From Actinomyces wuliandei (GTDB lineage Bacteria; Actinomycetota; Actinomycetes; Actinomycetales; Actinomycetaceae), in NCBI RefSeq assembly GCF_004010955.1, contig NZ_CP025227.1:1674001-1738000 (forward strand): 64,000 bases of DNA, written 5' to 3'. Under the pieces are notes generated by a model. The model was not told the DNA's origin. It ran no database searches and saw nothing but the letters and a program-made list of their open reading frames with translations. The translations under genes were made by a program, and so were the position numbers. Shown piece after piece: positions 17,142-30,905 of the stretch (the stretch's first letter is position 1; every line of letters starts with the position of its first letter).

Positions 17142-18344
17142 TTACACGGTCGGGGGCTGCGGGGACAGTCCCACCAGTGAGCGGAAGAAGTTGACGACGT
17201 CGTCCCAGATCGCACCGAACAGTCCCAGGAAGGTCTGGCCTCCCGGGGTTGACATCAGGGCTGCCGCGAGGGCGAGGACACCGGCCAGTGCCAGCAGGAG
17301 CAGCCACCACCCTGAGATGCGGGTCCGGTAGAGGTGGGAGACTCCCTTGGCGTCGATGAGACGGCCGCCGACCTTGAGACGGGTCAGGAACGTGGAGGAC
17401 ATCCCTGAGCGCCCTTTGTCCAGGAACTCCACGAGGGTGGCGTGGGTGCCCAGGGCGACGATGATCTCCGCGTCCGCCTCGTCAGCCATGAGCATCGCGA
17501 TGTCCTCCGAGGTGCCGGTAGCGGAGAAGACGTGGTGGCTCACGCCCAGATCCTCCACACGCCTGAGACCCGGGGCACGGCCGTCACGGTAGGCGTGGAC
17601 GACAATCTCCGCGCCGCAGGACAGGGCCTTGTCGGAGACCGAGTCCATGTCGCCCACAATCATGTGGGGCTTGAGACCAGCCTCCAGCACCGCGTCAGCC
17701 CCTCCGTCGACACCGATGATGACAGGCCTGTACTCACGGATATAGGGCCGCAGCGCCCTGAGGTCCTCCTTGTAGGAGTACCCGCGCACCACGACCAGGA
17801 CGTGCCGGCCCCCCATCTGCGTGGACACCTCGGGCATACCGACACCGTTGAGCAGCAGGTCCCACTCGCCACGCATGTACTCGATGGTGTTGGCAGCAAA
17901 GGCCTCCAGCTGGACCGAGAGCCCCTTCCTGGCAGCGGCCAGGGAGGCCTCCACGGTCTCGGCAGACTGGAGCGTCCCCTCGGCAACCGGTTGCTCGTCG
18001 GGGAGCAGCACGGTCCCGTCACGGATGACGACTCGCTGCCCGTCGTGCAGGCGCATGACCTCCGGGCCGAGGTCGTCAACCAGGGGTACTCCCGCCTCCA
18101 CCAGGACGCCAGGACCCAGGTTCGGGTAGCGGCCGGACACCGAGGGGGCAGCGTTGAGCACAGCCGAGGGGCGGCACTCGACCAGGGCCTCTGCGGCTAC
18201 CCGGTCGAGGTCAGCGTGGTCGATCACGGCGACCTCACCGCTTTGAAGGCGCTTGGTGAGCCTCTTGGTACGCGAGTCGACACGGACCACGAAGGTGGAG
18301 CGGTCGGAGCCTGACGGCGGCGTCCTGCGGAAGGGGTTCCTCAC
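17142..18344 (-). CDS. steA: Septation protein SteA
   Basis: 400 residues. A cytoplasmic part contains a thiamin-pyrophosphokinase-like fold (IIGVDGGADAVLEAGLKPHMIVGDMDS), as is known for SteA. A C-terminal membrane helix follows (about residues 347-366, WWLLLLALAGVLALAAALM), then a short amphipathic tail. In corynebacteria SteA is a cytokinetic-ring protein that acts with SteB in daughter-cell separation. It starts with GTG at 18344, overlapping the recN stop by four bases, so it is coupled to the repair/NAD/rRNA-methylation operon upstream. Confidence 0.92.
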   Translation of the reverse strand: MRNPFRRTPPSGSDRSTFVVRVDSRTKRLTKRLQSGEVAVIDHADLDRVAAEALVECRPSAVLNAAPSVSGRYPNLGPGVLVEAGVPLVDDLGPEVMRLHDGQRVVIRDGTVLLPDEQPVAEGTLQSAETVEASLAAARKGLSVQLEAFAANTIEYMRGEWDLLLNGVGMPEVSTQMGGRHVLVVVRGYSYKEDLRALRPYIREYRPVIIGVDGGADAVLEAGLKPHMIVGDMDSVSDKALSCGAEIVVHAYRDGRAPGLRRVEDLGVSHHVFSATGTSEDIAMLMADEADAEIIVALGTHATLVEFLDKGRSGMSSTFLTRLKVGGRLIDAKGVSHLYRTRISGWWLLLLALAGVLALAAALMSTPGGQTFLGLFGAIWDDVVNFFRSLVGLSPQPPTV

Positions 18345-20170
18345 GCCTGGGATTGTGCCACGGTAGCCTCGCGGAGCAACTCGGCCGCGTGGCGGACGGC
18401 AGCCTGGGAGTCCTCGTGCCCCGACAGCATGCGCGCCAGCTCTCGCTGGCGCTGCCTGCCCTCGACAGCGGTCACGGTCGTCAGCGTCTGTGCCGCGGTA
18501 TCAGGCTGCGCAGAGGCAGTGTCAGGGGCACCGTCACCGGCCAGTGCACCCGCGTGCCCCGTGGGTGCAGCCGTCTGCCGACGCACCACCAGGTGGGTGT
18601 CTGCCCACGCCGCTACCTGCGCTAGATGAGTGACTACTACCACCTGATGGAGGCGCGACAGGCGTGCGAGCCGTCGTCCGACCTCCCGGGCGGCCCGTCC
18701 CCCGACCCCCGCGTCGATCTCGTCGAAGACAAGGGTGCGTGCGCGCGCGGATCCTCCCGCCGGGTTCCGGTCCTGCGGCTGCGCCTCCGCCAGGACGACC
18801 TCCAGGGCCAGCATGATCCGGGAGAGCTCTCCTCCTGAGGCCCCCTTGCCCAGGGGCAGGGCCGGGGCACCCGGGTGGGAGACAAGTAGGAACGCCACCG
18901 ACTCGGCTCCAGCAGGGCCCGGCTGGTCGAGCGCGGTCAGCTCGACGACCAGCCGGGAGCCTGCCATCTGCAGTCCGTCGAGCTCGCCAGTGACGGCCTC
19001 CTCCAGGCGGCGTGCCAGCGCCGCGCGCCCACGGGAGAGCTCACTGCATGCTGCGGAGAGCGCGTCGTCGGCCTCAGCCAGCCGCCGCACCAGCAGCGAC
19101 TCGGTGTCTCCGGGCCCGTCCAGCTCACAGAGGCGCTGCACCGCCTGCTGCTGCCAGGCCAGCAGGGCGTCGACGTCCTCCAGGTACTCAGCCGCCCCGC
19201 CGATCTCCTGGCAGCCCCGGGCCAGGGCAGCGCGACGGTCCTGGACCCAGGCCAGGCGTGCCGGGTCTGCCTCCAGGTCCTCCAGGTATCCCGCCAGGTC
19301 GGCAGAGACGTCTGCCGCCTCAATACCCAGTCGGCGAGTACGCTCAGCCAGGTCTGCCAGGGCCGGGTCCACGTCAGCCACGGCAGCCAGTGCCCGGTCC
19401 GCCCTGGCTGCCAGGGTGACGACGTCGGCAGGCTCCTCAAGGGACTCCTCACGCCCGCTGAGGGACACCAGGGCCATCTCGGCCGCGCGGCGCAGGTCCT
19501 CCGCGTTGTCCAGCCGCTCGGCCTCCTCCCTCAGCCTGTGGTCCTCCCCGGGCTGGGGATCGAGCTCGTCAATCTGGTTGAGCCAGGTACGCAGCCGGGC
19601 TGCCTCCTGGGCGCGATCCTGGGCCGAGGCCTGCCAGGAGGCCAGCGCCTCAGCAGCCTCCTTCCGGTGCCGGTAGGCCTGGGAGTAGCGTCGGCACACC
19701 TGGGCGTGCCCGCTGCCGCCCAGGGAGTCGAGGGCGGCCCGCTGGGTGGCAGCGGAGCGCAGCCGGAGCTGGTCAGTCTGCCCGTGGACAGCCACGAGCG
19801 TGCTGCCGACCTCGGCGAGGACTGCTGAGGGCACCGAGCGTCCCCCGAGGTAGGCGCGTGAGCGTCCTGAGGCAGGGACGGTCCGGGAGGCGATCAGGAC
19901 CTCTCCGTCAAGCTCGGCACCCGCCTCGACCGCACGTGCAGCAGCCCGGGAGGCAGGCTCCACCAGGAAGGTCCCCTCAACCAGGCACCGCCGGGCCCCG
20001 GCACGCACCACCGAGGTCTCCGCCCGCTGTCCCAGCAGGAGACCCAGGGAGGTCAGGACCATGGTCTTGCCCGCACCGGTCTCACCCGTCAGGGCGGTCA
20101 GCCCCTTGCTGAGGGTCATCTCAGCCTCCTGGATGACCCCGAGGTCCTCAATGCGCAGGGAGTCGATCAT
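18341..20170 (-). CDS. recN: DNA repair ATPase RecN
   Basis: 609 residues, an SMC-like ATPase for double-strand-break repair. Walker A is GETGAGKTMVLTSLG near the N-terminus; long helical regions carry the Arg/Glu/Ala-rich coiled coil; the ABC signature is GASGGELSRIMLALEV, and Walker B is TLVFDEIDAGVGGRAAREVG. The start at 20170 (MIDSLRIEDLGVI) matches the family N-terminus and overlaps the nadK stop by four bases. The longer in-frame reading upstream is nadK in another frame. A Thr/Gln/Ala loop near residue 555 is the only unusual insertion. Confidence 0.96.
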   Translation of the reverse strand: MIDSLRIEDLGVIQEAEMTLSKGLTALTGETGAGKTMVLTSLGLLLGQRAETSVVRAGARRCLVEGTFLVEPASRAAARAVEAGAELDGEVLIASRTVPASGRSRAYLGGRSVPSAVLAEVGSTLVAVHGQTDQLRLRSAATQRAALDSLGGSGHAQVCRRYSQAYRHRKEAAEALASWQASAQDRAQEAARLRTWLNQIDELDPQPGEDHRLREEAERLDNAEDLRRAAEMALVSLSGREESLEEPADVVTLAARADRALAAVADVDPALADLAERTRRLGIEAADVSADLAGYLEDLEADPARLAWVQDRRAALARGCQEIGGAAEYLEDVDALLAWQQQAVQRLCELDGPGDTESLLVRRLAEADDALSAACSELSRGRAALARRLEEAVTGELDGLQMAGSRLVVELTALDQPGPAGAESVAFLLVSHPGAPALPLGKGASGGELSRIMLALEVVLAEAQPQDRNPAGGSARARTLVFDEIDAGVGGRAAREVGRRLARLSRLHQVVVVTHLAQVAAWADTHLVVRRQTAAPTGHAGALAGDGAPDTASAQPDTAAQTLTTVTAVEGRQRQRELARMLSGHEDSQAAVRHAAELLREATVAQSQA

Positions 20171-21219
20171 GGCGTCTGCTCCCCCGATGGCCGTCGGTGG
20201 GCGGCGCCATGGCTGTCTGCCCTGGGCGAGGCGCGCCACCCCTGGACGGGTAGTCCCAGCTTGCGCACCAGACGCGTGGAGAAGGGGGCGTCGTTGAGCC
20301 GGGCCAGCCTGACGGGCCGCTCTGCCCGGACGACCCGGATACGGCTGCCCGAGGGGACGTCGAGACTGCGTCGGCCGTCGCACCAGATCTCGGCCCCGCC
20401 AAAGCCGCCGTGCTGTACGACGACCTCGAGGCAGGAGTCAGGCCCCAGCACGAGGGGACGTGTGAACAGGGCGTGAGCAGCGACCGGTACCATGAGGAGG
20501 GCCTCGACTTCTGGCCATATGACGGGTCCGCCGCAGGAGAAGGCGTAGGCGGTGGAACCGGTCGGGGTGGACACGATGAGGCCGTCACAGCCGAAGGAGG
20601 AGACAGCCTGACCGTCCACACCGATGGCGACCTCCAGCATGCGGGCACGGTCACGTTTCTCTAGCGCGGCCTCGTTGAGCGCCCACTGGTGCCGGGTGGA
20701 GCCGTCGGGCGCGATGACCTCAACGTCGAGGGCCGTGCGAGTCTCCACGGTAAAACGTCCCGCGACGATGTCGGCGACCACCTGCTCGACAGCGTCTGGA
20801 TCGGCCTCAGCCAGGAACCCGATGTGCCCTGTGTTGATCCCGACCAGGGGAATGTCGCGCTGACGGGCCTCCTCGCAGGCCCGCAGGATCGTGCCATCGC
20901 CTCCTAGGACCAGGACCATGTCTACCGGCAGCTCACTGCCTGGGGCGACCGGCTCCACGCCGTTCTCACGCAGAGCCGCCTCCGCCCGGACGACAGCGTT
21001 GGCAGTGGGAGCAGACCTGAGATGACGAGGCACCGGCTGGTCATTGAGGTCACGACGAAAGACCATGACACGACGCACGACCTGCCGCCCCGGCCGCTGG
21101 TCGTGGGGGTCGGCGTGGCTGGGCGTCTCCCGGCCGTGAGGCGCCGCTGAGGAGCCAACGTCACACCCACCGCAGTCCTCGGCACGTACCGCCCCGACCC
21201 AGGGGCTGGCGCCGCTCAC
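20167..21219 (-). CDS. nadK: NAD kinase
   Basis: 350 residues. The NAD-kinase motif is clear in VDMVLVLGGDGTILRACEEA, and the second in LIVSTPTGSTAYAFSCGGP. It phosphorylates NAD to NADP using ATP or polyphosphate. The family usually begins close to RRVMVFRRDLNDQP (about residue 49), so the first ~48 residues of this reading may be an extension, or the true start may be one of the GTG codons near 21080. The ATG at 21219 overlaps the tlyA stop, the pattern used throughout this operon, so I keep it. The C-terminal tail is basic and disordered. Confidence 0.93.
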   Translation of the reverse strand: MSGASPWVGAVRAEDCGGCDVGSSAAPHGRETPSHADPHDQRPGRQVVRRVMVFRRDLNDQPVPRHLRSAPTANAVVRAEAALRENGVEPVAPGSELPVDMVLVLGGDGTILRACEEARQRDIPLVGINTGHIGFLAEADPDAVEQVVADIVAGRFTVETRTALDVEVIAPDGSTRHQWALNEAALEKRDRARMLEVAIGVDGQAVSSFGCDGLIVSTPTGSTAYAFSCGGPVIWPEVEALLMVPVAAHALFTRPLVLGPDSCLEVVVQHGGFGGAEIWCDGRRSLDVPSGSRIRVVRAERPVRLARLNDAPFSTRLVRKLGLPVQGWRASPRADSHGAAHRRPSGEQTP

Positions 21220-22106
21220 GACAGGGTCCTCCCGTCGTCACCGCCACGGCCAGCAGGCCGCCCCGCTCCCGCCGGCCCTTCCTGGACGGCTCGCTCAGTC
21301 TCAGCGCGCAGGCGCGCCCCAGTCAGGTTCTCATGGTGTGGTGCCCCGGCAGCGTGCATGCTCACAAAGTACTCCACGTTGCCAGCGGGGCCAGGCAGGG
21401 GCGAGGCTGTCACGGCGTCAGTGCCCAGCCCAAGGCTGTGTGCGTGGTGGGCCACCTCAAGCACCGTCTCAACATGCAGCCGAGGATCACGCACGACACC
21501 GTTGCGTCCCACCCGCTTCTTTCCGACCTCGAACTGGGGCTTGACCATGAGCAGCAGGTCGGCACCGGACGAGGCTGCCCGCGCCAGGGGCTCCAGGACC
21601 AGAGTCAGCGATATGAAGGACAGGTCAGCAACGACGAGCCCGGGCGCAGGAGCGACGAGCCGGGGGTCGAGCGTGCGCACGTTCGTGCGCTCCAGCACTG
21701 TCACGCGCGGATGCGTCCGCAGTGACCAGGCCAGCTGGCCGTAACCGACGTCGACGGCGACAACGTGCTCAGCCCCACGGCGCAGCAGGACGTCGGTGAA
21801 GCCCCCAGTCGACGCCCCGGCGTCCAGACAGCGGCGTCCCTCGACGCCGGGCGCGAGGCCCCGCGCGGCGAGGGCGTCAAGAGCCCCCTCCAGCTTGTGG
21901 GCTCCCCGGGAGACATAGGTGTACCGGTCACCGTCAGGGGGAGCAACCTGGAGAGCCTGGGCCGGGCTGACCTGCCGCGCCGGCTTGGTCACCACGATGC
22001 CGTCAACACTGACCTGCCCGCTGGTCACCAGCGTCGCGGCGTGGTCACGGGAACGAGCCAGACCACGCCGAACCAGCTCGGAGTCGATGCGGATGAGGCG
22101 AGCCAC
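21216..22106 (-). CDS. tlyA: TlyA rRNA 2'-O-methyltransferase
   Basis: 296 residues. An N-terminal S4 RNA-binding domain (RIDSELVRRGLARSRDHAATLVTSGQ region) is joined to an FtsJ-like methyltransferase with the SAM loop RRCLDAGASTGGFTDVLL and the catalytic lysine in LLLMVKPQFEVGKK. TlyA methylates C1409 of 16S and C1920 of 23S rRNA in mycobacteria; its loss gives capreomycin resistance. A ~35-residue Gly/Ala/Arg-rich tail follows the domain. It is two bases after the small ORF and overlaps nadK. Confidence 0.95.
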   Translation of the reverse strand: MARLIRIDSELVRRGLARSRDHAATLVTSGQVSVDGIVVTKPARQVSPAQALQVAPPDGDRYTYVSRGAHKLEGALDALAARGLAPGVEGRRCLDAGASTGGFTDVLLRRGAEHVVAVDVGYGQLAWSLRTHPRVTVLERTNVRTLDPRLVAPAPGLVVADLSFISLTLVLEPLARAASSGADLLLMVKPQFEVGKKRVGRNGVVRDPRLHVETVLEVAHHAHSLGLGTDAVTASPLPGPAGNVEYFVSMHAAGAPHHENLTGARLRAETERAVQEGPAGAGRPAGRGGDDGRTLS

Positions 22107-22108
22107 GC

Positions 22109-22321
22109 TCAGTCCTCAGTCTCCCGAAGCATGCGAGAGAGACGGTCGTAGAGCCCCGCCAGGGCCGGGACCTGCTCCTGCGGATCCATCTGGGCGATCT
22201 GGGCGAGGCGTTTCTCGTCCTCCAGGAGATCACCAGCAGGAGGCAGGGCACTGTCATCGCGGGCCTGTGTCGCCGGGGGCGTACCAACCGGGCGGGCCGA
22301 CCCCGTGGAACCACTACTCAT
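22109..22321 (-). CDS. Conserved small protein between HAD gene and tlyA
   Basis: 70 residues: a Ser/Gly/Pro-rich first half and an acidic helical second half (LLEDEKRLAQIAQMDPQEQ ... LYDRLSRMLRETED). A small ORF at this position is also present in the mycobacterial gene order as I recall it. Function unknown. The start at 22321 is chosen because the longer in-frame reading upstream overlaps the HAD gene and is Arg/Ser-rich. The -10/-35 for this gene is not evident; it is probably read from the HAD/TPR transcript, 40 bases after the HAD stop. Confidence 0.7.
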   Translation of the reverse strand: MSSGSTGSARPVGTPPATQARDDSALPPAGDLLEDEKRLAQIAQMDPQEQVPALAGLYDRLSRMLRETED

Positions 22322-22361
22322 GGTCTGCTGCTCACAATAGAGATATCCGTTGTCATACTGT

Positions 22362-23471
22362 CTACGACGAGGAGGCCTCGACGTCGATACGAGGGACTGC
22401 GAGTCCCGGCGCGTCCCCAGGCTCCTGGGAGTCCGTCCACTCCCAGGCAGCACAGGCGAGAGCACGGTAGGCGTCAAGGCTTACCCGGACGGAGTCGCCA
22501 CCCAGCGGGCCCACGGTGTCCAGCACCAGCTGGCTGGCACGTACGCAGGCGCGCCACACTCCCACCTGCCACCAGACTGTGTCCTGTCCTGCGAGCCGCA
22601 CCGCCTCAGGGTGCCGCTGGACCAGGCCACGCAAGTCCGTGTGCAAAAAACTTGGGCGCGCCGACGACGGGGCCAGAATAACGTCCCGGGCATCCGACAC
22701 CCCAGTGAGGACGTGGAGGCCAGGGACGGAGGCCTGGCGCGCACCAGTAAGGTCCGTGTCCAGCCTGTCACCCACTGCCAGGGGAGCTGTGCCTCCCGAG
22801 TGCGCCAGAGCCCTCCGATAGATGCCGGCATGGGGCTTGCCGCCCACCAGCGGGTGCCTACCCGTAGCTGAGACGACAGCGGCTACAAGACTGCCGTTTC
22901 CCAGGGCGAAGCCCCGCTCCGTCGGAAGCGTGGCGTCACGATTGGTGGCCACGTGCAGCGCTCCCTGATCGACAGCATAGGCGGCCTCGGACAGCATTGC
23001 CCAGTCGACGGATGAGTCCCACCCCTGGAGGACCGCCACCGGTCGGTCCCGCGCCGTGCGCGTCGTGACGTACCCGGCCTCAACCAGGGCCTGACGTACC
23101 CCCTCCCCGCCGACGACCAGTACGGTGGACCCTTGGGGGACGTGCTCACGCAGCAGCGCCGCACCGTCCATGGCGGCCGTGAACACCTCCGAGGGACGCG
23201 CCCTGATCCCGTTGGCCTCCAGCTTATCGACAACTTCCTGTGGGGGCCGGGAGGCATTGTTGGTGACGAACGACAAGGTCATACCGCTGTCACGCGCCGC
23301 GTTGACCGAGGTGGCTGCGTGCAGGATGCGGGATTCCCCCGCGAAGCACACGCCGTCGAGGTCGAGGAGCGCCACATCGTAGACCTCGCACAAGGGCCTG
23401 CTGCTTCCTAGCAGTCTTGCGGGCTCCGCTGGTACCGTCCTGGCGGCAACTCCACTCCCGGCGTCACTCAT
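22362..23471 (-). CDS. HAD-IIA phosphatase (NagD-like)
   Basis: 369 residues. The HAD motif I is in VALLDLDGVCFAGE, motif II in SFVTNNASRPP, and motif III/IV in PLAVGDRLDTDLTGARQA, with a C2-type cap between, as in NagD/phosphoglycolate phosphatases. It hydrolyses a phosphate ester; the physiological substrate cannot be told from sequence. About 90 C-terminal residues (from ~280) form an extra helical domain with Trp-rich VWWQVGVWRACV that is not part of the core HAD fold. The start at 23471 overlaps the TPR stop by eight bases. Confidence 0.85.
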   Translation of the reverse strand: MSDAGSGVAARTVPAEPARLLGSSRPLCEVYDVALLDLDGVCFAGESRILHAATSVNAARDSGMTLSFVTNNASRPPQEVVDKLEANGIRARPSEVFTAAMDGAALLREHVPQGSTVLVVGGEGVRQALVEAGYVTTRTARDRPVAVLQGWDSSVDWAMLSEAAYAVDQGALHVATNRDATLPTERGFALGNGSLVAAVVSATGRHPLVGGKPHAGIYRRALAHSGGTAPLAVGDRLDTDLTGARQASVPGLHVLTGVSDARDVILAPSSARPSFLHTDLRGLVQRHPEAVRLAGQDTVWWQVGVWRACVRASQLVLDTVGPLGGDSVRVSLDAYRALACAAWEWTDSQEPGDAPGLAVPRIDVEASSS

Positions 23472-24669
23472 GAGCACCGACTCCTTCGTCCCGGGACGCA
23501 TCGTCGTGACAACCGCCCTTGTCCCGGACACTGTCATCGGGACCGCCGTCGTCGTGGTGGCCTAAGCCAGTCAGAAGCCCGGCGGCCTCTTCCTGGACTC
23601 GCTGCTCAAAGGTCTTGTCCTGCCCCTCGGACGAGTCACCAGGAACGTCAGAGGCATCCTGGCACAGCTTGTCCTGCGAGGCAGGCACCGCCCCACAGGA
23701 GCCGGTCTCCTCGTTGTAGTCGTCCTCAATATCAAAAACCTCGACCGGCTCCTCCAGGTGGCTCAGGTCGTAAGCAGCAATACGCTGACGAACAACCTCT
23801 GCCTCGGCACCGCGGCCAAGTCCTTCCAGCCGGTCCGCGCGTACTGAGTGCAGCCGTCGTAAGATGTCAGGGCTTCTGGGAGCAGAACGAATAGCGTCCT
23901 CGATAACAACCAGGCCCAGCTCTGCCTGTCCCATCTCATGACGGACCCCAGACACAACCATTGCCAACTCTGCGCGTTCAACATCGTCAAGCTGTCGGGG
24001 ATCAGCCTCGTGAGCCGCCCTGAGAGCCTTGTCGTAGTGACCCAGCGCCCGTTCACAGTCAGCCTCGATAGCACGATGGAGGTCGTACCCGGACAACCGC
24101 CTCGCCGTCCGGATGTCGCGCAGCGCCTCCGCATAGTGCCCTGACAGGTAGGCCGCTACCGCAGCAGTCTCCCGCACCACCGCGATACGGCCAGCGCTGT
24201 CAGCAGCGTAGCGCGCATGCCTGTAGGCAGCCTGTGGGTCCTCGTCGAGCAGGTGCTGGACCATGACTAGGTGTCGAGCAACCTTGTCTGCGTTAAGTCG
24301 TCCCAACGGCCGCAACTGTCTCAGAGCACCGCGCTCAAGGTCCGAAGAAGATACCGAGTCAGGAAGATCGGGCGCCTTACGCCTCTGGGGAGAACGGCGC
24401 CCAGAACTATCCCTATGACCCCGACTTCTTTTACCCGAGGTACCAGATCCCTCCCGGTGCGACGTCAACCGCCCGTCTCCAGGTCGATGGCTACTGCTGC
24501 GCTCACCGTCAGCCACAGAGCCGAAACTGCTCCGGCGTCCTCGCCCTGTAGTCTCAGCCAGCCCAGGTCCGTCGGAATCATGGTTCCAACGCGGACCAAA
24601 GCCGTGTCGCTGTGAACCCACAGTACCCGACTCGCCACCGGAGCGCTGACCTCCGTCAGCGTCAATCAT
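23464..24669 (-). CDS. Tetratricopeptide-like helical repeat protein
   Basis: 401 residues. The first ~115 residues are disordered and Arg/Ser/Gly-rich. Residues ~125-300 form paired helices of TPR type (ARHLVMVQHLLDEDPQAAYRHA, AAYLSGHYAEALRDIRTARR, CERALGHYDKALRAAHEAD). The last ~90 residues are acidic (EVFDIEDDYNEE). This matches the conserved TPR protein found next to the HAD gene and tlyA in M. tuberculosis; function unknown, probably a scaffold. The start MIDADGGQ at 24669 is chosen because codons further upstream run into the 5S rRNA region. It begins 166 bases after the 5S 3' end. Confidence 0.8.
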   Translation of the reverse strand: MIDADGGQRSGGESGTVGSQRHGFGPRWNHDSDGPGLAETTGRGRRSSFGSVADGERSSSHRPGDGRLTSHREGSGTSGKRSRGHRDSSGRRSPQRRKAPDLPDSVSSSDLERGALRQLRPLGRLNADKVARHLVMVQHLLDEDPQAAYRHARYAADSAGRIAVVRETAAVAAYLSGHYAEALRDIRTARRLSGYDLHRAIEADCERALGHYDKALRAAHEADPRQLDDVERAELAMVVSGVRHEMGQAELGLVVIEDAIRSAPRSPDILRRLHSVRADRLEGLGRGAEAEVVRQRIAAYDLSHLEEPVEVFDIEDDYNEETGSCGAVPASQDKLCQDASDVPGDSSEGQDKTFEQRVQEEAAGLLTGLGHHDDGGPDDSVRDKGGCHDDASRDEGVGAHE

Positions 24670-24782
24670 CACCAGATCCCTTGGCCGAGCATAGTTAGTA
24701 ACGCAATCTCCTTGCACCTGTGCCTCGCCTTTAGTGCTGAGGCCTCCCTGCTCTCTTCTTGTTGTGGGTGGGGTGTGGGCTG

Positions 24783-24824
24783 CCCCCACCCCCCGCCTGT
24801 CTTGCTTCTGTGCGGGGGGTGGGG
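24783..24824 (-). terminator. Hairpin after 5S rRNA, probable rrn terminator
   Basis: Perfect 13-bp arms CCCCACCCCCCGC (24784-24796) and GCGGGGGGTGGGG (24812-24824) enclose a 15-base loop, just downstream of the 5S 3' end. No U-run follows, as is common in high-GC actinobacteria. Confidence 0.6.
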
Positions 24825-24834
24825 TGTGGTGTGT

Positions 24835-24953
24835 GCTCGGTGGTGTCCTGCTCTCCCGTCCCCTGGCGGGGACAGTACCATCGGCGCTGGCAGGCTTAGC
24901 TTCCGGGTTCGGGATGGGACCGGGCGTGACCCTGCCGCTGTGACCACCGAGAC
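24835..24953 (-). rRNA. rrf: 5S ribosomal RNA
   Basis: About 119 bases. The conserved core (CCCGAACCCGGAAGCTAAG and GCGCCGATGGTACTG on the minus strand) is unmistakable. The ends pair (GTCTCGGTGGT at the 5' end with ACCACCGAGC at the 3' end), which fixes the borders to within a few bases. Confidence 0.95.
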
Positions 24954-25161
24954 GTGGTCCGGGACCCCCACCCCCCCTTCTGGGGGGTGGGTGGGTGCCT
25001 GGCAGCCACCCACCCACCCCTCTGTGTGTGTGAGGGGGGTGGTGGGGTGGGGTGGTCATGGACCGTACAGCGGGCGCGCCCCCCACAGTGGGGGGGTCTG
25101 TCGTCGTGGTGGCACCAGTGCGTGCTCCTGGCTGGCGCACCAGCACGTGAGGCTGCGCGTG
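24954..25161 (-). other. 23S-5S spacer with competing G-rich hairpins
   Basis: About 208 bases with no gene. It contains a 14-bp perfect hairpin GGGGTGGGTGGGTG (24984-24997) / CACCCACCCACCCC (25007-25020). A second hairpin (24966-24991) uses part of the same G tract, so the two exclude each other. A third C/G hairpin lies at 25079-25096. The G-tracts could also form a quadruplex on either strand. These may guide RNase cleavage between 23S and 5S. Confidence 0.6.
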
Positions 25162-30464
<5,303 letters not shown>

Positions 30465-30840
30465 AAACAAGAACAACCACGCGCACGACCACCCACACAG
30501 GCAGCCCCACACGCAGCACAACAAACCAGGCAGAACCACCACAGCCCACCACACACACACGCGCAGCAGACCACAACAGCCCCACCCACACAGGCATAAA
30601 AGAAAACAAGACACACTATCGAGATCTCAAACCAACACACCCACTGGACACACAGACTGCTCACGCATCTGACTGCCCACAAGCGCCGACAGACCATACA
30701 CATCCGGGTCAGGAAGATCAGATCAGGACTATCCTTTACTTCCCTCGCGAAGGCGACAGACCGCCGTGGTTCATCCGGACAACTGAAGTTAACTTGCGCT
30801 GCAAGCCCTGCTTCACGTTCACCGCCTTGAACCTTGGACT
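30465..30840 (-). other. rRNA operon leader
   Basis: About 375 bases between the rrn promoter and 16S. It holds two palindromes, AAGTTAACTT (30786-30795) and CTTGC-GCT-GCAAG (30794-30806), just after the predicted transcription start, then a G/T-rich transcribed stretch and a T run next to the 16S 5' end. It probably carries processing and antitermination signals. No gene seen. Confidence 0.5.
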
Positions 30841-30869
30841 ACGCTACTCGCAGCCACCCATGACGTCAA
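30841..30869 (-). promoter_or_regulatory. rRNA operon promoter
   Basis: On the minus strand TTGACG (30864-30869), a 17-base spacer and TAGCGT (30841-30846) make the best sigma-70-type promoter of the window. It begins 37 bases after the tyrS stop codon, so some tyrS read-through may enter the rRNA operon. Confidence 0.75.
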
Positions 30870-30905
30870 ACCGCATCGGAGTGACAGTCGTTACATATAG
30901 TAACC

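Noticed and set aside
24783..25100. Minisatellite or mobile-element end in the G/C-rich spacers around 5S
   Set aside because: The repeats form local hairpins, not tandem units, and no transposase or target-site duplication is present.
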